Assembly (NCBI GenBank): GCA_002428385.1
Contig: DIWB01000005.1
Span: 1-33,732, forward strand
Direction: 5' to 3'
DNA: 33,732 nucleotides
From: Bacteroidales bacterium UBA6117
GTDB lineage: Bacteria > Bacteroidota > Bacteroidia > Bacteroidales > VadinHA17
This document shows positions 7,968 through 15,001 of the stretch, in pieces. Under the pieces are notes generated by a model, which was not told where the DNA came from, searched no databases, and was given only the letters and a program-made list of their open reading frames with translations. Position numbers and translations under genes: made by a program. How positions within the stretch are numbered: the stretch's first letter is position 1; the number at the start of each line of letters is the position of its first letter.

Positions 7968-9103
7968 TATCTGTGCTTTTCAAAGAATTCAATGATGGTT
8001 CCTGTAATATGCTCAAGCTGGTCCTGTTCCATTTCGGTATGGACAGGAAGGGAAAGGACTTCCCTGCATAGTTCGGTTGTAACAGGGAAATCATTTTCCC
8101 CGTAGCCGAGGTAGTGGTAAGCTTCCTGCATGTGAAGCGGTCCGGGGTAATAAACCATTGCGGGGACATTGTTCTCCTGGAGGTGTTTTTTCAGTTCATC
8201 CCTCAGCCCGTTCTTCACCCTGATAGTGTACTGATGAAAGATATGCGTCGAGTGTTTCTCTCTTGCCGGGATCACAATCTGGCTGCATTCTGAAAATGCC
8301 CTGTCGTAATAACCGGCAACTTCCTGGCGTGCCCGGTTAAAGCTGTCGAGATGCTTCAGCTTGACCCTCAGTATCTCAGCCTGAATAGTATCGAGCCTCG
8401 AGTTGATACCGATGTCGTTGTAGTGATATCGCACTTTCATGCCGTGGTTTGCTATGCTCCTTATCTTTCTGGCCAGATCATCATCGTCGGTGTAAACCGC
8501 TCCTCCGTCGCCGTAACAACCGAGGTTCTTCGAGGGAAAAAATGATGTGGTTCCTGCATTGCCAATGGTCCCGGCTTTCTTCCTGGTTCCGTCGGCGAAC
8601 AGATAATCGCTTCCGGTTGCCTGGGCAGCATCTTCTATAACCAGCAGATTGTACCTGGCTGCAAGCTTCATTATACCTTCCATATCGGCACACTGGCCGA
8701 ACAGATGAACCGGAACTATAGCCCTCGTTTTTTCAGTGATGGCCCTGGCAATACCTTCAACTGAAATATTGAAGGTCCCGGGATCAGGATCGACAATGAC
8801 AGGCTTCATTCCAAGCAGTGCCACCGTCTCGAGAGTTGCGATAAAGGTGAAATTTGTAGTGATAACCTCGTCTCCCGGCTTAAGTCCAAGCGTCATCATC
8901 GCTATCTGAAGGGCATCCGTACCGTTGGCACACGAAATAACATTCTTTACTCCAAGGTATTCCTGCAGCTCCTCCTCGAAGAGCTTCACCCCGGGACCCT
9001 TTATGAAAGCTGATGAGTTGATTACCGAGAAGATTGCATTGTCAATATCCGGCCTGAGCCTCTTATACTGGGCAAGCAGGTCGACCATCCGGATCTCTCT
9101 CAT
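7967..9103 (-). CDS. wbpE: UDP-3-keto-GlcNAcA aminotransferase (WbpE/WlbC-like, DegT family)
   Basis: This PLP enzyme should transfer an amino group from glutamate to the 3-keto sugar made by the WlbA-type dehydrogenase. It has 378 residues with IRMVDLLAQYKRLRPDID at the N-terminus, CANGTDAL (58-65), D158 in IEDAAQATGS and the PLP lysine K192 in FFPSKNLGCYGDGGA. This set of motifs matches WbpE/WlbC. It is the first gene of the polysaccharide operon seen here. Its ATG at 9103 faces a 197-base divergent intergenic region, so a promoter probably lies there. On the minus strand only an imperfect -7 element (TATATTCG) was found upstream. Longer ORFs on the plus strand of this stretch are shadows. 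Confidence 0.92.
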   Translation of the reverse strand: MREIRMVDLLAQYKRLRPDIDNAIFSVINSSAFIKGPGVKLFEEELQEYLGVKNVISCANGTDALQIAMMTLGLKPGDEVITTNFTFIATLETVALLGMKPVIVDPDPGTFNISVEGIARAITEKTRAIVPVHLFGQCADMEGIMKLAARYNLLVIEDAAQATGSDYLFADGTRKKAGTIGNAGTTSFFPSKNLGCYGDGGAVYTDDDDLARKIRSIANHGMKVRYHYNDIGINSRLDTIQAEILRVKLKHLDSFNRARQEVAGYYDRAFSECSQIVIPAREKHSTHIFHQYTIRVKNGLRDELKKHLQENNVPAMVYYPGPLHMQEAYHYLGYGENDFPVTTELCREVLSLPVHTEMEQDQLEHITGTIIEFFEKHR

Positions 9104-9161
9104 GAGAAATGAAAATATTAGGCTACGAATATAATGTTTTTAACCGTAAATATTCATTAAT

Positions 9162-9190
9162 GAAGCCCCCTGATACTGTTATCAGGCTTC
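9162..9190. other. Interrupted inverted repeat in the divergent wbpE / HU-SPOR intergenic region
   Basis: GAAGCC-CCC-TGATA on the left pairs with TATCAGGCTTC on the right across a CTGT loop. This gives an 11-bp stem with a three-base bulge. No T-run follows on either strand, so it is not a standard terminator. It lies 59-87 bases upstream of the wbpE ATG and 111-139 bases upstream of the TTG start on the other strand. It could be a leader-RNA hairpin of the polysaccharide operon or a protein-binding site. The function is unknown. Confidence 0.4.
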
Positions 9191-9220
9191 CTTACAGGTG
9201 GATAAAAACGTGTTCTTAAA

Positions 9221-9233
9221 ATGTTAATAACAT
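9221..9233. promoter_or_regulatory. Palindrome ATGTTAATAACAT upstream of the HU-SPOR gene
   Basis: Arms ATGTTA and TAACAT form a perfect 13-base dyad around a central A. The core TGTTAATAACAT recurs exactly at 32870-32881, upstream of the TonB receptor. The rest of the 9104-9300 intergenic region is AT-rich and includes a T7 run at 9241-9247 and a short AGGG-AAA-CCCT hairpin at 9248-9258. The site may bind a regulator. Its reverse complement is also one base away from DnaA-box variants such as TTATCAACA. Both readings are guesses. Confidence 0.35.
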
Positions 9234-9300
9234 GACCTTGTTTTTTTAGGGAAACCCTCCCTTATGACCTTATTTTGTCAACAGTTAAGGAGACCATATT

Positions 9301-10233
9301 TTGGATATCAAAGCTTTCATCAGGGAATTGTTGTTCAGTCACGATTGCGTCATTGTACCGGGCTTTGGAGGGTTTATAGGCAACTTTACTCCTGCCCGGC
9401 TCGATCAAAAAACCGGAGTATTCTATCCCCCTCTCAAGCAGATCTCCTTTAACAGGAACCTGAGTCATAACGACGGTCTGCTGATAGGCAGGATTTCAAT
9501 GGTCACAGGTCTCAATTATGCTGATTCGCGGCGGATGGTCGAAGAGTTTGCCGGTGATATCAGAGCAAAGCTCGCATCAGGAAAGCAGGTTGTGTTTGAC
9601 CATATCGGCACTTTCACCAACAACCACGAGAATAATATTCAGTTTGAACCTGAAGCCGGAATAAATTACTATCCCGGTTCTTTCGGGCTTGAACCATTCC
9701 AGTGGAATCCCCAGAATGGATATGATGTAAGGAAAAAAGTGGCAGGACGGATTTTAAAAGAACCGGTCAGATTAAACCCCGGAAGGAAGAACCTGTGGAG
9801 GGCCGCAATCCTCGTTCCTGTTCTGGCACTGCTTATCGCAGTCCCATTCAGGACTGAACTGTTCCGTTCGGGTGTCGAAGCCACATCCCTCAACCCCCTG
9901 GTCACGGCAGAATTTGAAAACAACAGAATAGCTCTTGAGGAAGCGGTGAAAGCAGAACCTCCTGCTGAGTTGCCCGTCATCGATGAATTTCCGCCTGCAC
10001 CGGTGGAAACGGTTCAGTATTCAATAATTACCGGAAGCTTCAAATCGGAGGAGAATGCCCTTTCCCACATCAGGGAACTGAAATCCGACGGATACGAACC
10101 GCAGATGCAGAAAGCATCCAACGGCTTCATAAGGGTGACCGCCATGACATGCTACAGCAAGGAAAAGGCTGTTCAGACACGCGACAGTATTTCCGGGAAA
10201 TTCCCCGGAGCCTGGGTCACCGTCGTTAAATAA
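9301..10233 (+). CDS. HU-CCDC81 domain / transmembrane / SPOR domain protein
   Basis: The 310-residue protein has a cytoplasmic N-terminal module of the bacterial HU-CCDC81 type. Residues 1-30 read MDIKAFIRELLFSHDCVIVP followed by GFGGFIGNFT, and a second helix-strand unit covers about 56-118. One transmembrane helix follows (about 166-183, AAILVPVLALLIA), then an acidic proline-rich linker. A SPOR domain of about 70 residues (239-309) closes the protein; such domains bind denuded septal peptidoglycan. A TTG start is chosen because TAAGGAGA ends 7 bases before it and no in-frame ATG lies near. The layout suggests a link between nucleoid or cytoplasmic complexes and the division site. That role is inferred. 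The gene abuts convergent metG with a one-base gap. Confidence 0.85.
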   Translation: MDIKAFIRELLFSHDCVIVPGFGGFIGNFTPARLDQKTGVFYPPLKQISFNRNLSHNDGLLIGRISMVTGLNYADSRRMVEEFAGDIRAKLASGKQVVFDHIGTFTNNHENNIQFEPEAGINYYPGSFGLEPFQWNPQNGYDVRKKVAGRILKEPVRLNPGRKNLWRAAILVPVLALLIAVPFRTELFRSGVEATSLNPLVTAEFENNRIALEEAVKAEPPAELPVIDEFPPAPVETVQYSIITGSFKSEENALSHIRELKSDGYEPQMQKASNGFIRVTAMTCYSKEKAVQTRDSISGKFPGAWVTVVK

Positions 10234-10234
10234 T

Positions 10235-12268
10235 CTATTTGATAGTGCTCCCGTTGCTCACGGGTTCCACCGGTGTAACCATCACAAGCTTTCCGTCCTT
10301 GTCTTCAGCCATCAGGATCATCCCTTTCGATTCTATTCCCCTTATCTTCCTGGGTTCAAGATTTGCCACAATGGATATCTGCTTCCCGACGATTGCTGCG
10401 GGTTCATAATATTCGGCAATTCCCGATACTATCGTCCTGATATCCAGGCCTGTGTCAATCTTCAGCCTGAGCAGCTTGGTGGTCCTGGGAACTTTTTCGG
10501 CCTCCAGGATGGTGGCTGTCCTGATATCGATTTTACTGAAATCGTCAAATGTCAGGGGATCCTTCGCCGGGTTTACCTGAGATGTTGCAGCTTCGTTGGA
10601 TTTTTTTGAGGCCGCCAGTTTATTGATCTGCTTTTCAATCTCACTGTCCTCGATCTTTTCGAACAGCAGCCCGGGTTCTGCGATACGGTGTCCGGCAGGA
10701 AGAAGATCATCCCTTCCTGCATCTTCCCATGATTTAGAAGTGAGGTTTATCCATTTTCTGAGAGTCTCCATAGAGAACGGAAGGAAAGGCTCCAGGACAA
10801 TTGTAAGATTTGCAGTGATCTGCAGGGAGATATTCATAATGGTCTTTACCCTCTCAGGATTGCCTGAGGCCAGCTTCCAGGGTTCAGAATCGGCAAGATA
10901 CTTGTTCCCAAGCCTTGCAAGATTCATAGCCTCCCTGAGCGCTTCCCTGAAGCGGTACAACTCAAGACTCGATTCCACATTCTCCCTGATCTTCTTAATT
11001 TCACTGAGCACAGCCTTGTCGGCTTCGGTGGTTTCACCCCGTTCCGGAACCTGTCCGTTGTAATACTTGCCTGTAAGTACAAGGGTCCGGTTCACAAAAT
11101 TTCCGAGTATAGCCACCAGCTCATTGTTGTTGCGCGCCTGGAAATCCTTCCATGTGAAGTCATTGTCCTTTGTTTCAGGGGCATTGGAGCAGAGAGTGTA
11201 TCTCAGTACATCCTGCTTGCCGGGAAAATCCTCAAGGTATTCGTGAAGCCAGACAGCCCAGTTCCGCGAGGTCGATATCTTCTCATTCTCGAGGTTGAGG
11301 AACTCGTTTGCCGGGACATTGTCGGGCAGTATATAGGATCCCTCAGCCCTGAGCATCGACGGGAATATTATGCAATGAAATACGATGTTGTCCTTTCCGA
11401 TGAAGTGCACCATTTTTGTCTCCGGATCCTTCCAGTATTTTTCCCAGTCGGGAGTCAGCTCCCGGGTTGCAGAGATATAACCTATCGGTGCATCGAACCA
11501 GACGTACAGAACCTTTCCTTCGGCACCTTCGACCGGCACCGGCACTCCCCAGTCGAGGTCGCGGCTTACAGCTCTCGGCTGAAGGCCCTGATCGATCCAC
11601 GACTTGCACTGACCGTAAACATTGGTCTTCCATTCCTTATGGTCCTCCAGTATCCATTTTCTCAGCCATCCTTCATACCTGTCGAGCGGCAGGTACCAGT
11701 GGAGCGTCTCCCTCAATACCGGCTTGCTTCCGCTTATAGTGGAATGCGGATTTATAAGGTCGTTGGGACTGAGCGACGTTCCGCACTTCTCGCACTGATC
11801 GCCATAGGCATTCTCATTTCCGCAATGAGGGCAGGTCCCGACTATATACCTGTCGGCCAGGAAACAGCCGGCTTCCTCATCATAATATTGTTCGCTTGTC
11901 TTTTCAACGAATTCTCCCTTATTGTAAAGCTTCAGGAAGAAATCGGATGCTGTTTCGTAATGTATCTTGTTTGAGGTACGCGAATATATGTCAAAAGCGA
12001 TCCCGAAATCTTCGAATGCCTTTTTATTGATCGCATGATAGCGGTCAACAACTTCCTGGGGTGTGATCCCTTCATTCCTGGCCTTGAGGGTTATCGGAAC
12101 CCCGTGCTCATCTGATCCGCAGATAGATATCACATCAACGCCCTTCATCCTCAGATACCTTGTGTAAATGTCGGAGGGAACATAAACTCCGGCCAGGTGG
12201 CCGATATGCAGGGGCCCGTTGGCATAGGGAAGGGCTGAGGTTATCAGATATCTCTTGTAGTTCTTCAT
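10235..12268 (-). CDS. metG: Methionyl-tRNA synthetase with C-terminal tRNA-binding domain
   Basis: MetG charges tRNA-Met with methionine. From the ATG at 12268 the protein has 677 residues. The class I signature HIGH is at 21-24, and the zinc-knuckle cysteines are in CPHCG and CEKCG near 145-163. The KMSKS loop appears as EKISTSR near residue 335. After the anticodon-binding domain and a low-complexity linker, the last 110 residues form an EMAPII/Trbp111-like OB fold (FSKIDIRTATILEAEKV onward), as in dimeric bacterial MetG. A TTG three codons upstream (12277) would add MLT, but the ATG fits family N-termini better. A perfect TAnnTTTG -7 element lies 34-41 bases upstream of the ATG. Confidence 0.97.
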   Translation of the reverse strand: MKNYKRYLITSALPYANGPLHIGHLAGVYVPSDIYTRYLRMKGVDVISICGSDEHGVPITLKARNEGITPQEVVDRYHAINKKAFEDFGIAFDIYSRTSNKIHYETASDFFLKLYNKGEFVEKTSEQYYDEEAGCFLADRYIVGTCPHCGNENAYGDQCEKCGTSLSPNDLINPHSTISGSKPVLRETLHWYLPLDRYEGWLRKWILEDHKEWKTNVYGQCKSWIDQGLQPRAVSRDLDWGVPVPVEGAEGKVLYVWFDAPIGYISATRELTPDWEKYWKDPETKMVHFIGKDNIVFHCIIFPSMLRAEGSYILPDNVPANEFLNLENEKISTSRNWAVWLHEYLEDFPGKQDVLRYTLCSNAPETKDNDFTWKDFQARNNNELVAILGNFVNRTLVLTGKYYNGQVPERGETTEADKAVLSEIKKIRENVESSLELYRFREALREAMNLARLGNKYLADSEPWKLASGNPERVKTIMNISLQITANLTIVLEPFLPFSMETLRKWINLTSKSWEDAGRDDLLPAGHRIAEPGLLFEKIEDSEIEKQINKLAASKKSNEAATSQVNPAKDPLTFDDFSKIDIRTATILEAEKVPRTTKLLRLKIDTGLDIRTIVSGIAEYYEPAAIVGKQISIVANLEPRKIRGIESKGMILMAEDKDGKLVMVTPVEPVSNGSTIK

Positions 12269-12301
12269 CGTCAGCAAAGAATGGTAATTTTATAAAAACC
12301 C

Positions 12302-12309
12302 CAAAGATA
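12302..12309 (-). promoter_or_regulatory. -7 promoter element for metG
   Basis: The minus strand reads TATCTTTG, an exact match to the Bacteroidota TAnnTTTG -7 consensus, 34-41 bases upstream of the metG ATG. No clear TTTG -33 element is present at the usual 19-21 base distance, so this is supported by the -7 box and position only. Confidence 0.5.
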
Positions 12310-12325
12310 ATGTTTATTCAGGCAG

Positions 12326-12356
12326 TTGTAATGATTGACCAGATGGATTATTTTTA
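12326..12356 (+). promoter_or_regulatory. Candidate promoter for the LD-carboxypeptidase gene
   Basis: TTG at 12326-12328 and TATTTTTA at 12349-12356 are separated by exactly 20 bases. The downstream box differs from TAnnTTTG only in its last base. It ends 18 bases before the ATG at 12375, so the predicted leader is about a dozen bases, similar to the leaders inferred for waaA and the histidine kinase. Confidence 0.42.
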
Positions 12357-12374
12357 CGGAATATAAGCCGTCAG

Positions 12375-13292
12375 ATGTCAGTGAAAAAAATCCAGCCGCC
12401 CTTCCTGAAGAAAGGCGATGAAGTGGCAATAATCTCCCCGTCGTGGGCAATAAGCGTGGACAGGATCAATCATTCCGTGACTTTCCTTGAGGGATGGGGA
12501 CTGAAGGTCAGGACCGGAAGGAACGTTCTGAAAAAGTCGGGACCCTTTGCCGGCACCGACGATGAACGGATGGCTGATCTCTCGGAGATGACAAGCGACA
12601 GTAAGATCAAGGCTGTATTCTGCTCCAGGGGAGGATACGGGCTTTCAAGGATCATCGACCGGGTCGATTTCTCGCCGCTTAAGAACTCTCCGAAATGGTA
12701 CGCGGGCTTCAGCGATATAACCGTGCTTCACCTCTGGCTTAATGAGGTATGCGGTATAATGTCGGTGCATGGGGAAATGCCTCTCAATTTTCAGGATCCC
12801 GACAAGGTACCGGCTTCTTTTGAAACCCTTCACGATGCTTTGTTTGGTAACTTTAAACCTGTTTCGTGGAAAGGCATGGTAATCCGCCCCTCAGTGGTTT
12901 CCGGTGAAGTGACCGGAGGAAACCTCACTCTGATATTCAGCATGGCCGGTACAAGGGCCATGCCCGATACAAGAGGAAAGATACTGTTTATTGAGGATGT
13001 CGGTGAATATTACTACCATCTCGACAGGATGATGATGTCGCTGAGGCTTGCAGGGAAACTTGACGGACTTTCAGCTCTTCTTGTCGGAGGATTAACCAGA
13101 ATGCACCATACTTCGGTGAGGTGGGGCAAAAGCGCTCAGACTACAATTGCTGAAGCAGTGAAGGGATACGACTATCCTGTTTTCTTTGGTTTTCCCGCAG
13201 GCCATGTAAAGGATAACAGGGCATTTTACACCGGACGCCGTGCCACGATCACCCCTGATGGCGACAGCGCAATTCTCACTTACGATTTATAA
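12375..13292 (+). CDS. ldcA: Peptidase S66 LD-carboxypeptidase
   Basis: S66 LD-carboxypeptidases cleave the terminal D-alanine from tetrapeptides during peptidoglycan recycling. The 305-residue protein has all three catalytic residues in family context: the serine nucleophile S113 in GFSDITVLH, E207 in LFIEDVGEYYYHLDR and H277 in FPAGHVKDN. The oxyanion/substrate loop is CSRGGYGLSRII (83-94). No signal peptide is visible, consistent with the cytoplasmic members. It is a single-gene unit divergent from metG, and its stop codon directly abuts the end of the convergent alanine-dehydrogenase-like gene with no space between. Related S66 proteins include microcin immunity MccF, but nothing here suggests that role. 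Confidence 0.92.
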   Translation: MSVKKIQPPFLKKGDEVAIISPSWAISVDRINHSVTFLEGWGLKVRTGRNVLKKSGPFAGTDDERMADLSEMTSDSKIKAVFCSRGGYGLSRIIDRVDFSPLKNSPKWYAGFSDITVLHLWLNEVCGIMSVHGEMPLNFQDPDKVPASFETLHDALFGNFKPVSWKGMVIRPSVVSGEVTGGNLTLIFSMAGTRAMPDTRGKILFIEDVGEYYYHLDRMMMSLRLAGKLDGLSALLVGGLTRMHHTSVRWGKSAQTTIAEAVKGYDYPVFFGFPAGHVKDNRAFYTGRRATITPDGDSAILTYDL

Positions 13293-14513
13293 TCAGAATG
13301 CCGAGATAAGGAGATCCAGATCCTTCGAGATTGCCCCGAACTTCTGTCCAAGGGTCTCATTTGTAAGTATTCCGTTGAAGAGGTAGACTCCGTTTCGCAT
13401 TCCCCTGTCATTTTTCAGAAGCTGCGTGATGCCTCCCGCCTCGGCTATCTCCTTGAAAAGCGGGTTGAAGATATTGCTCAGGGCAATCGAAGCTGTGCGC
13501 GCCATTCTCGAAGGGAGGTTCCATGCCGAGAAATGAACCACTCCATGCTTTTCATAAACCGGGTCTCTGAGCGCCCTGCACTCTGTAGTCTCAATGCATC
13601 CTCCCCTGTCGATGCTCAGATCGATTATTACCGAGCCTTTCTTCATGGTCTTTACCATGTCCTCGGTGATATAGTACCAAGGACGAAGATCTTCGAGCTC
13701 AATGGCCCCGATGAGGACATCAGCCGACCGGATCGCCTTTTTGAGCACCTGCGGATGGAACACCGATGTCTGAAGCCTCTGGTTTATAAGGTTCTGGAAA
13801 CGCCTGAGGTTGTGAAGCGACTGATCGAATATCTTTACCTGCGAACCAAGGCCGAGCGCTGCCCTTGCAGCATACTCCCCGGCAGTGTTGGCGCCGATTA
13901 TCACCACGTCAGTCGGCGTCACACCCGTAATTCCGCCTAGAAGTACGCCCTTGCCGCCGTGATGATTGCTCAGATAATCGGATGCAATCAGCACTGAAGT
14001 CACCCCGCTTATCTCGCTCATCGATTCCATAACCGGCATTACACCGTTGCTGTCCCTTATCTTTTCAAGGGCTATCGCCGTCACCTTTTTCCTCATCAGC
14101 TTGGCGAGAGTATCCTCGTTAAGCTGCAGTACATTCAGGAACGACATAACAATCTGGTTACCCCTCAGGTAGTCAACCTCCTGGTTTGTGAAAGGTGCCA
14201 CCTTTATCACGGCATCAGCGCTGAACACCCTTGCCGGTGATTCGGTTATCACTGCTCCGTTCTCTGCATAATCCTTATCGGAATAATTTGCCCCCGCCCC
14301 GGCGCCCTTCTGCAGTATTACCTCGTTCCCGCCTTCAACCAGCTGGTTGATAGCCTCGGGAGTCAGAGCCACCCGTTTCTCATCATTTTTCTTGTCGTTC
14401 GGGATCCCTATCGAGATCTTTTTGCGCCTTACAGCCGTATCGAGCTGTTCTTCCTGTGGAAGCAGTGAGGCATTGCTGAATCCATGACTGCCGTTTTTTG
14501 CCTTCTCGTTCAT
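13293..14513 (-). CDS. ald: Alanine dehydrogenase-like NAD(P)-binding oxidoreductase
   Basis: This 406-residue protein belongs to the alanine dehydrogenase / PntA-N-terminal family. Residues 33-52 carry KISIGIPNDKKNDEKRVALT, with the substrate arginine, and VIKVAPF carries the conserved lysine. The Rossmann segment is VVIIGANTAGEYAARAALGLGSQVKIFDQS, and the catalytic-region aspartate is in IDLSIDRGGCIET. Two segments differ from well-studied Ald. The stretch expected to hold the catalytic histidine (LHLA-type) reads SFLNVLQ, and the VPGAKAP-type loop reads IELEDLRPWYY. Reductive amination of pyruvate is therefore plausible but not certain. A 32-residue N-terminal extension precedes the fold. 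It is last in the porX-tsaE-ald cluster, with a 56-base gap after tsaE. Confidence 0.82.
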   Translation of the reverse strand: MNEKAKNGSHGFSNASLLPQEEQLDTAVRRKKISIGIPNDKKNDEKRVALTPEAINQLVEGGNEVILQKGAGAGANYSDKDYAENGAVITESPARVFSADAVIKVAPFTNQEVDYLRGNQIVMSFLNVLQLNEDTLAKLMRKKVTAIALEKIRDSNGVMPVMESMSEISGVTSVLIASDYLSNHHGGKGVLLGGITGVTPTDVVIIGANTAGEYAARAALGLGSQVKIFDQSLHNLRRFQNLINQRLQTSVFHPQVLKKAIRSADVLIGAIELEDLRPWYYITEDMVKTMKKGSVIIDLSIDRGGCIETTECRALRDPVYEKHGVVHFSAWNLPSRMARTASIALSNIFNPLFKEIAEAGGITQLLKNDRGMRNGVYLFNGILTNETLGQKFGAISKDLDLLISAF

Positions 14514-14569
14514 TTAAGGTATAGTGTTATCACTCAAATTTATAAAAAAATGCATTACAGGGCCAAAGA

Positions 14570-14983
14570 TCACGAAATGTCGGCAATCCTCTCTTCACCG
14601 TCACCGACAGTGATCCTGATATTTAAAGTTCCCGGAGGAAGTATATCTCCGATAAGCTCGGGCCATTCCATAAGGCAATACGATCCGCTGGCGAAATATT
14701 CCTCCATTCCGAAGTCAAAAACCTCTTCGGGCTTTTTAATCCTGTAAAAGTCAATATGATAAATAGTCCCGCCATCATGGGTTCTGTACTCATTGATCAT
14801 GGTGAAGGTCGGACTGGTTACAATGTCCCCCACACCCAGTTCCCTGCAGATGGCCCTGATGATTGTCGTTTTTCCTGCACCCATTGGGCCGTAAAAGGCA
14901 AAGTGCTTTTTCCCTGATGCAAGAGCGATTATTTTCCTGGCGGCTGAGGGTAGATGCTTTTTATCTTTGATAAGTATTCTCAT
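14570..14983 (-). CDS. tsaE: tRNA threonylcarbamoyladenosine biosynthesis ATPase TsaE
   Basis: TsaE is the ATPase that works with TsaB and TsaD to add threonylcarbamoyl to A37 of ANN-decoding tRNAs. The 137-residue protein has the Walker A motif GPMGAGKTT (32-40), the switch-like SPTFTMINEY (57-66) and YHIDFYRI (75-82). The conserved LMEWPELIGDILP segment (104-116) completes the family signature. Length is typical. It follows porX by 18 bases on the same strand and is thus probably co-transcribed with it. tsaB and tsaD are not in the window. Confidence 0.95.
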   Translation of the reverse strand: MRILIKDKKHLPSAARKIIALASGKKHFAFYGPMGAGKTTIIRAICRELGVGDIVTSPTFTMINEYRTHDGGTIYHIDFYRIKKPEEVFDFGMEEYFASGSYCLMEWPELIGDILPPGTLNIRITVGDGEERIADIS

Positions 14984-15001
14984 CCCCGTCGCATTTTTCG
15001 G

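Noticed and set aside
9222..9233. Palindrome considered as evidence of a replication origin
   Set aside because: A single DnaA-like site with no dnaA, dnaN or cluster of boxes nearby does not support an origin.
11243..11974. 243-codon plus-strand frame inside metG
   Set aside because: It is wholly antisense to the catalytic part of metG, including the zinc knuckle. No independent support.
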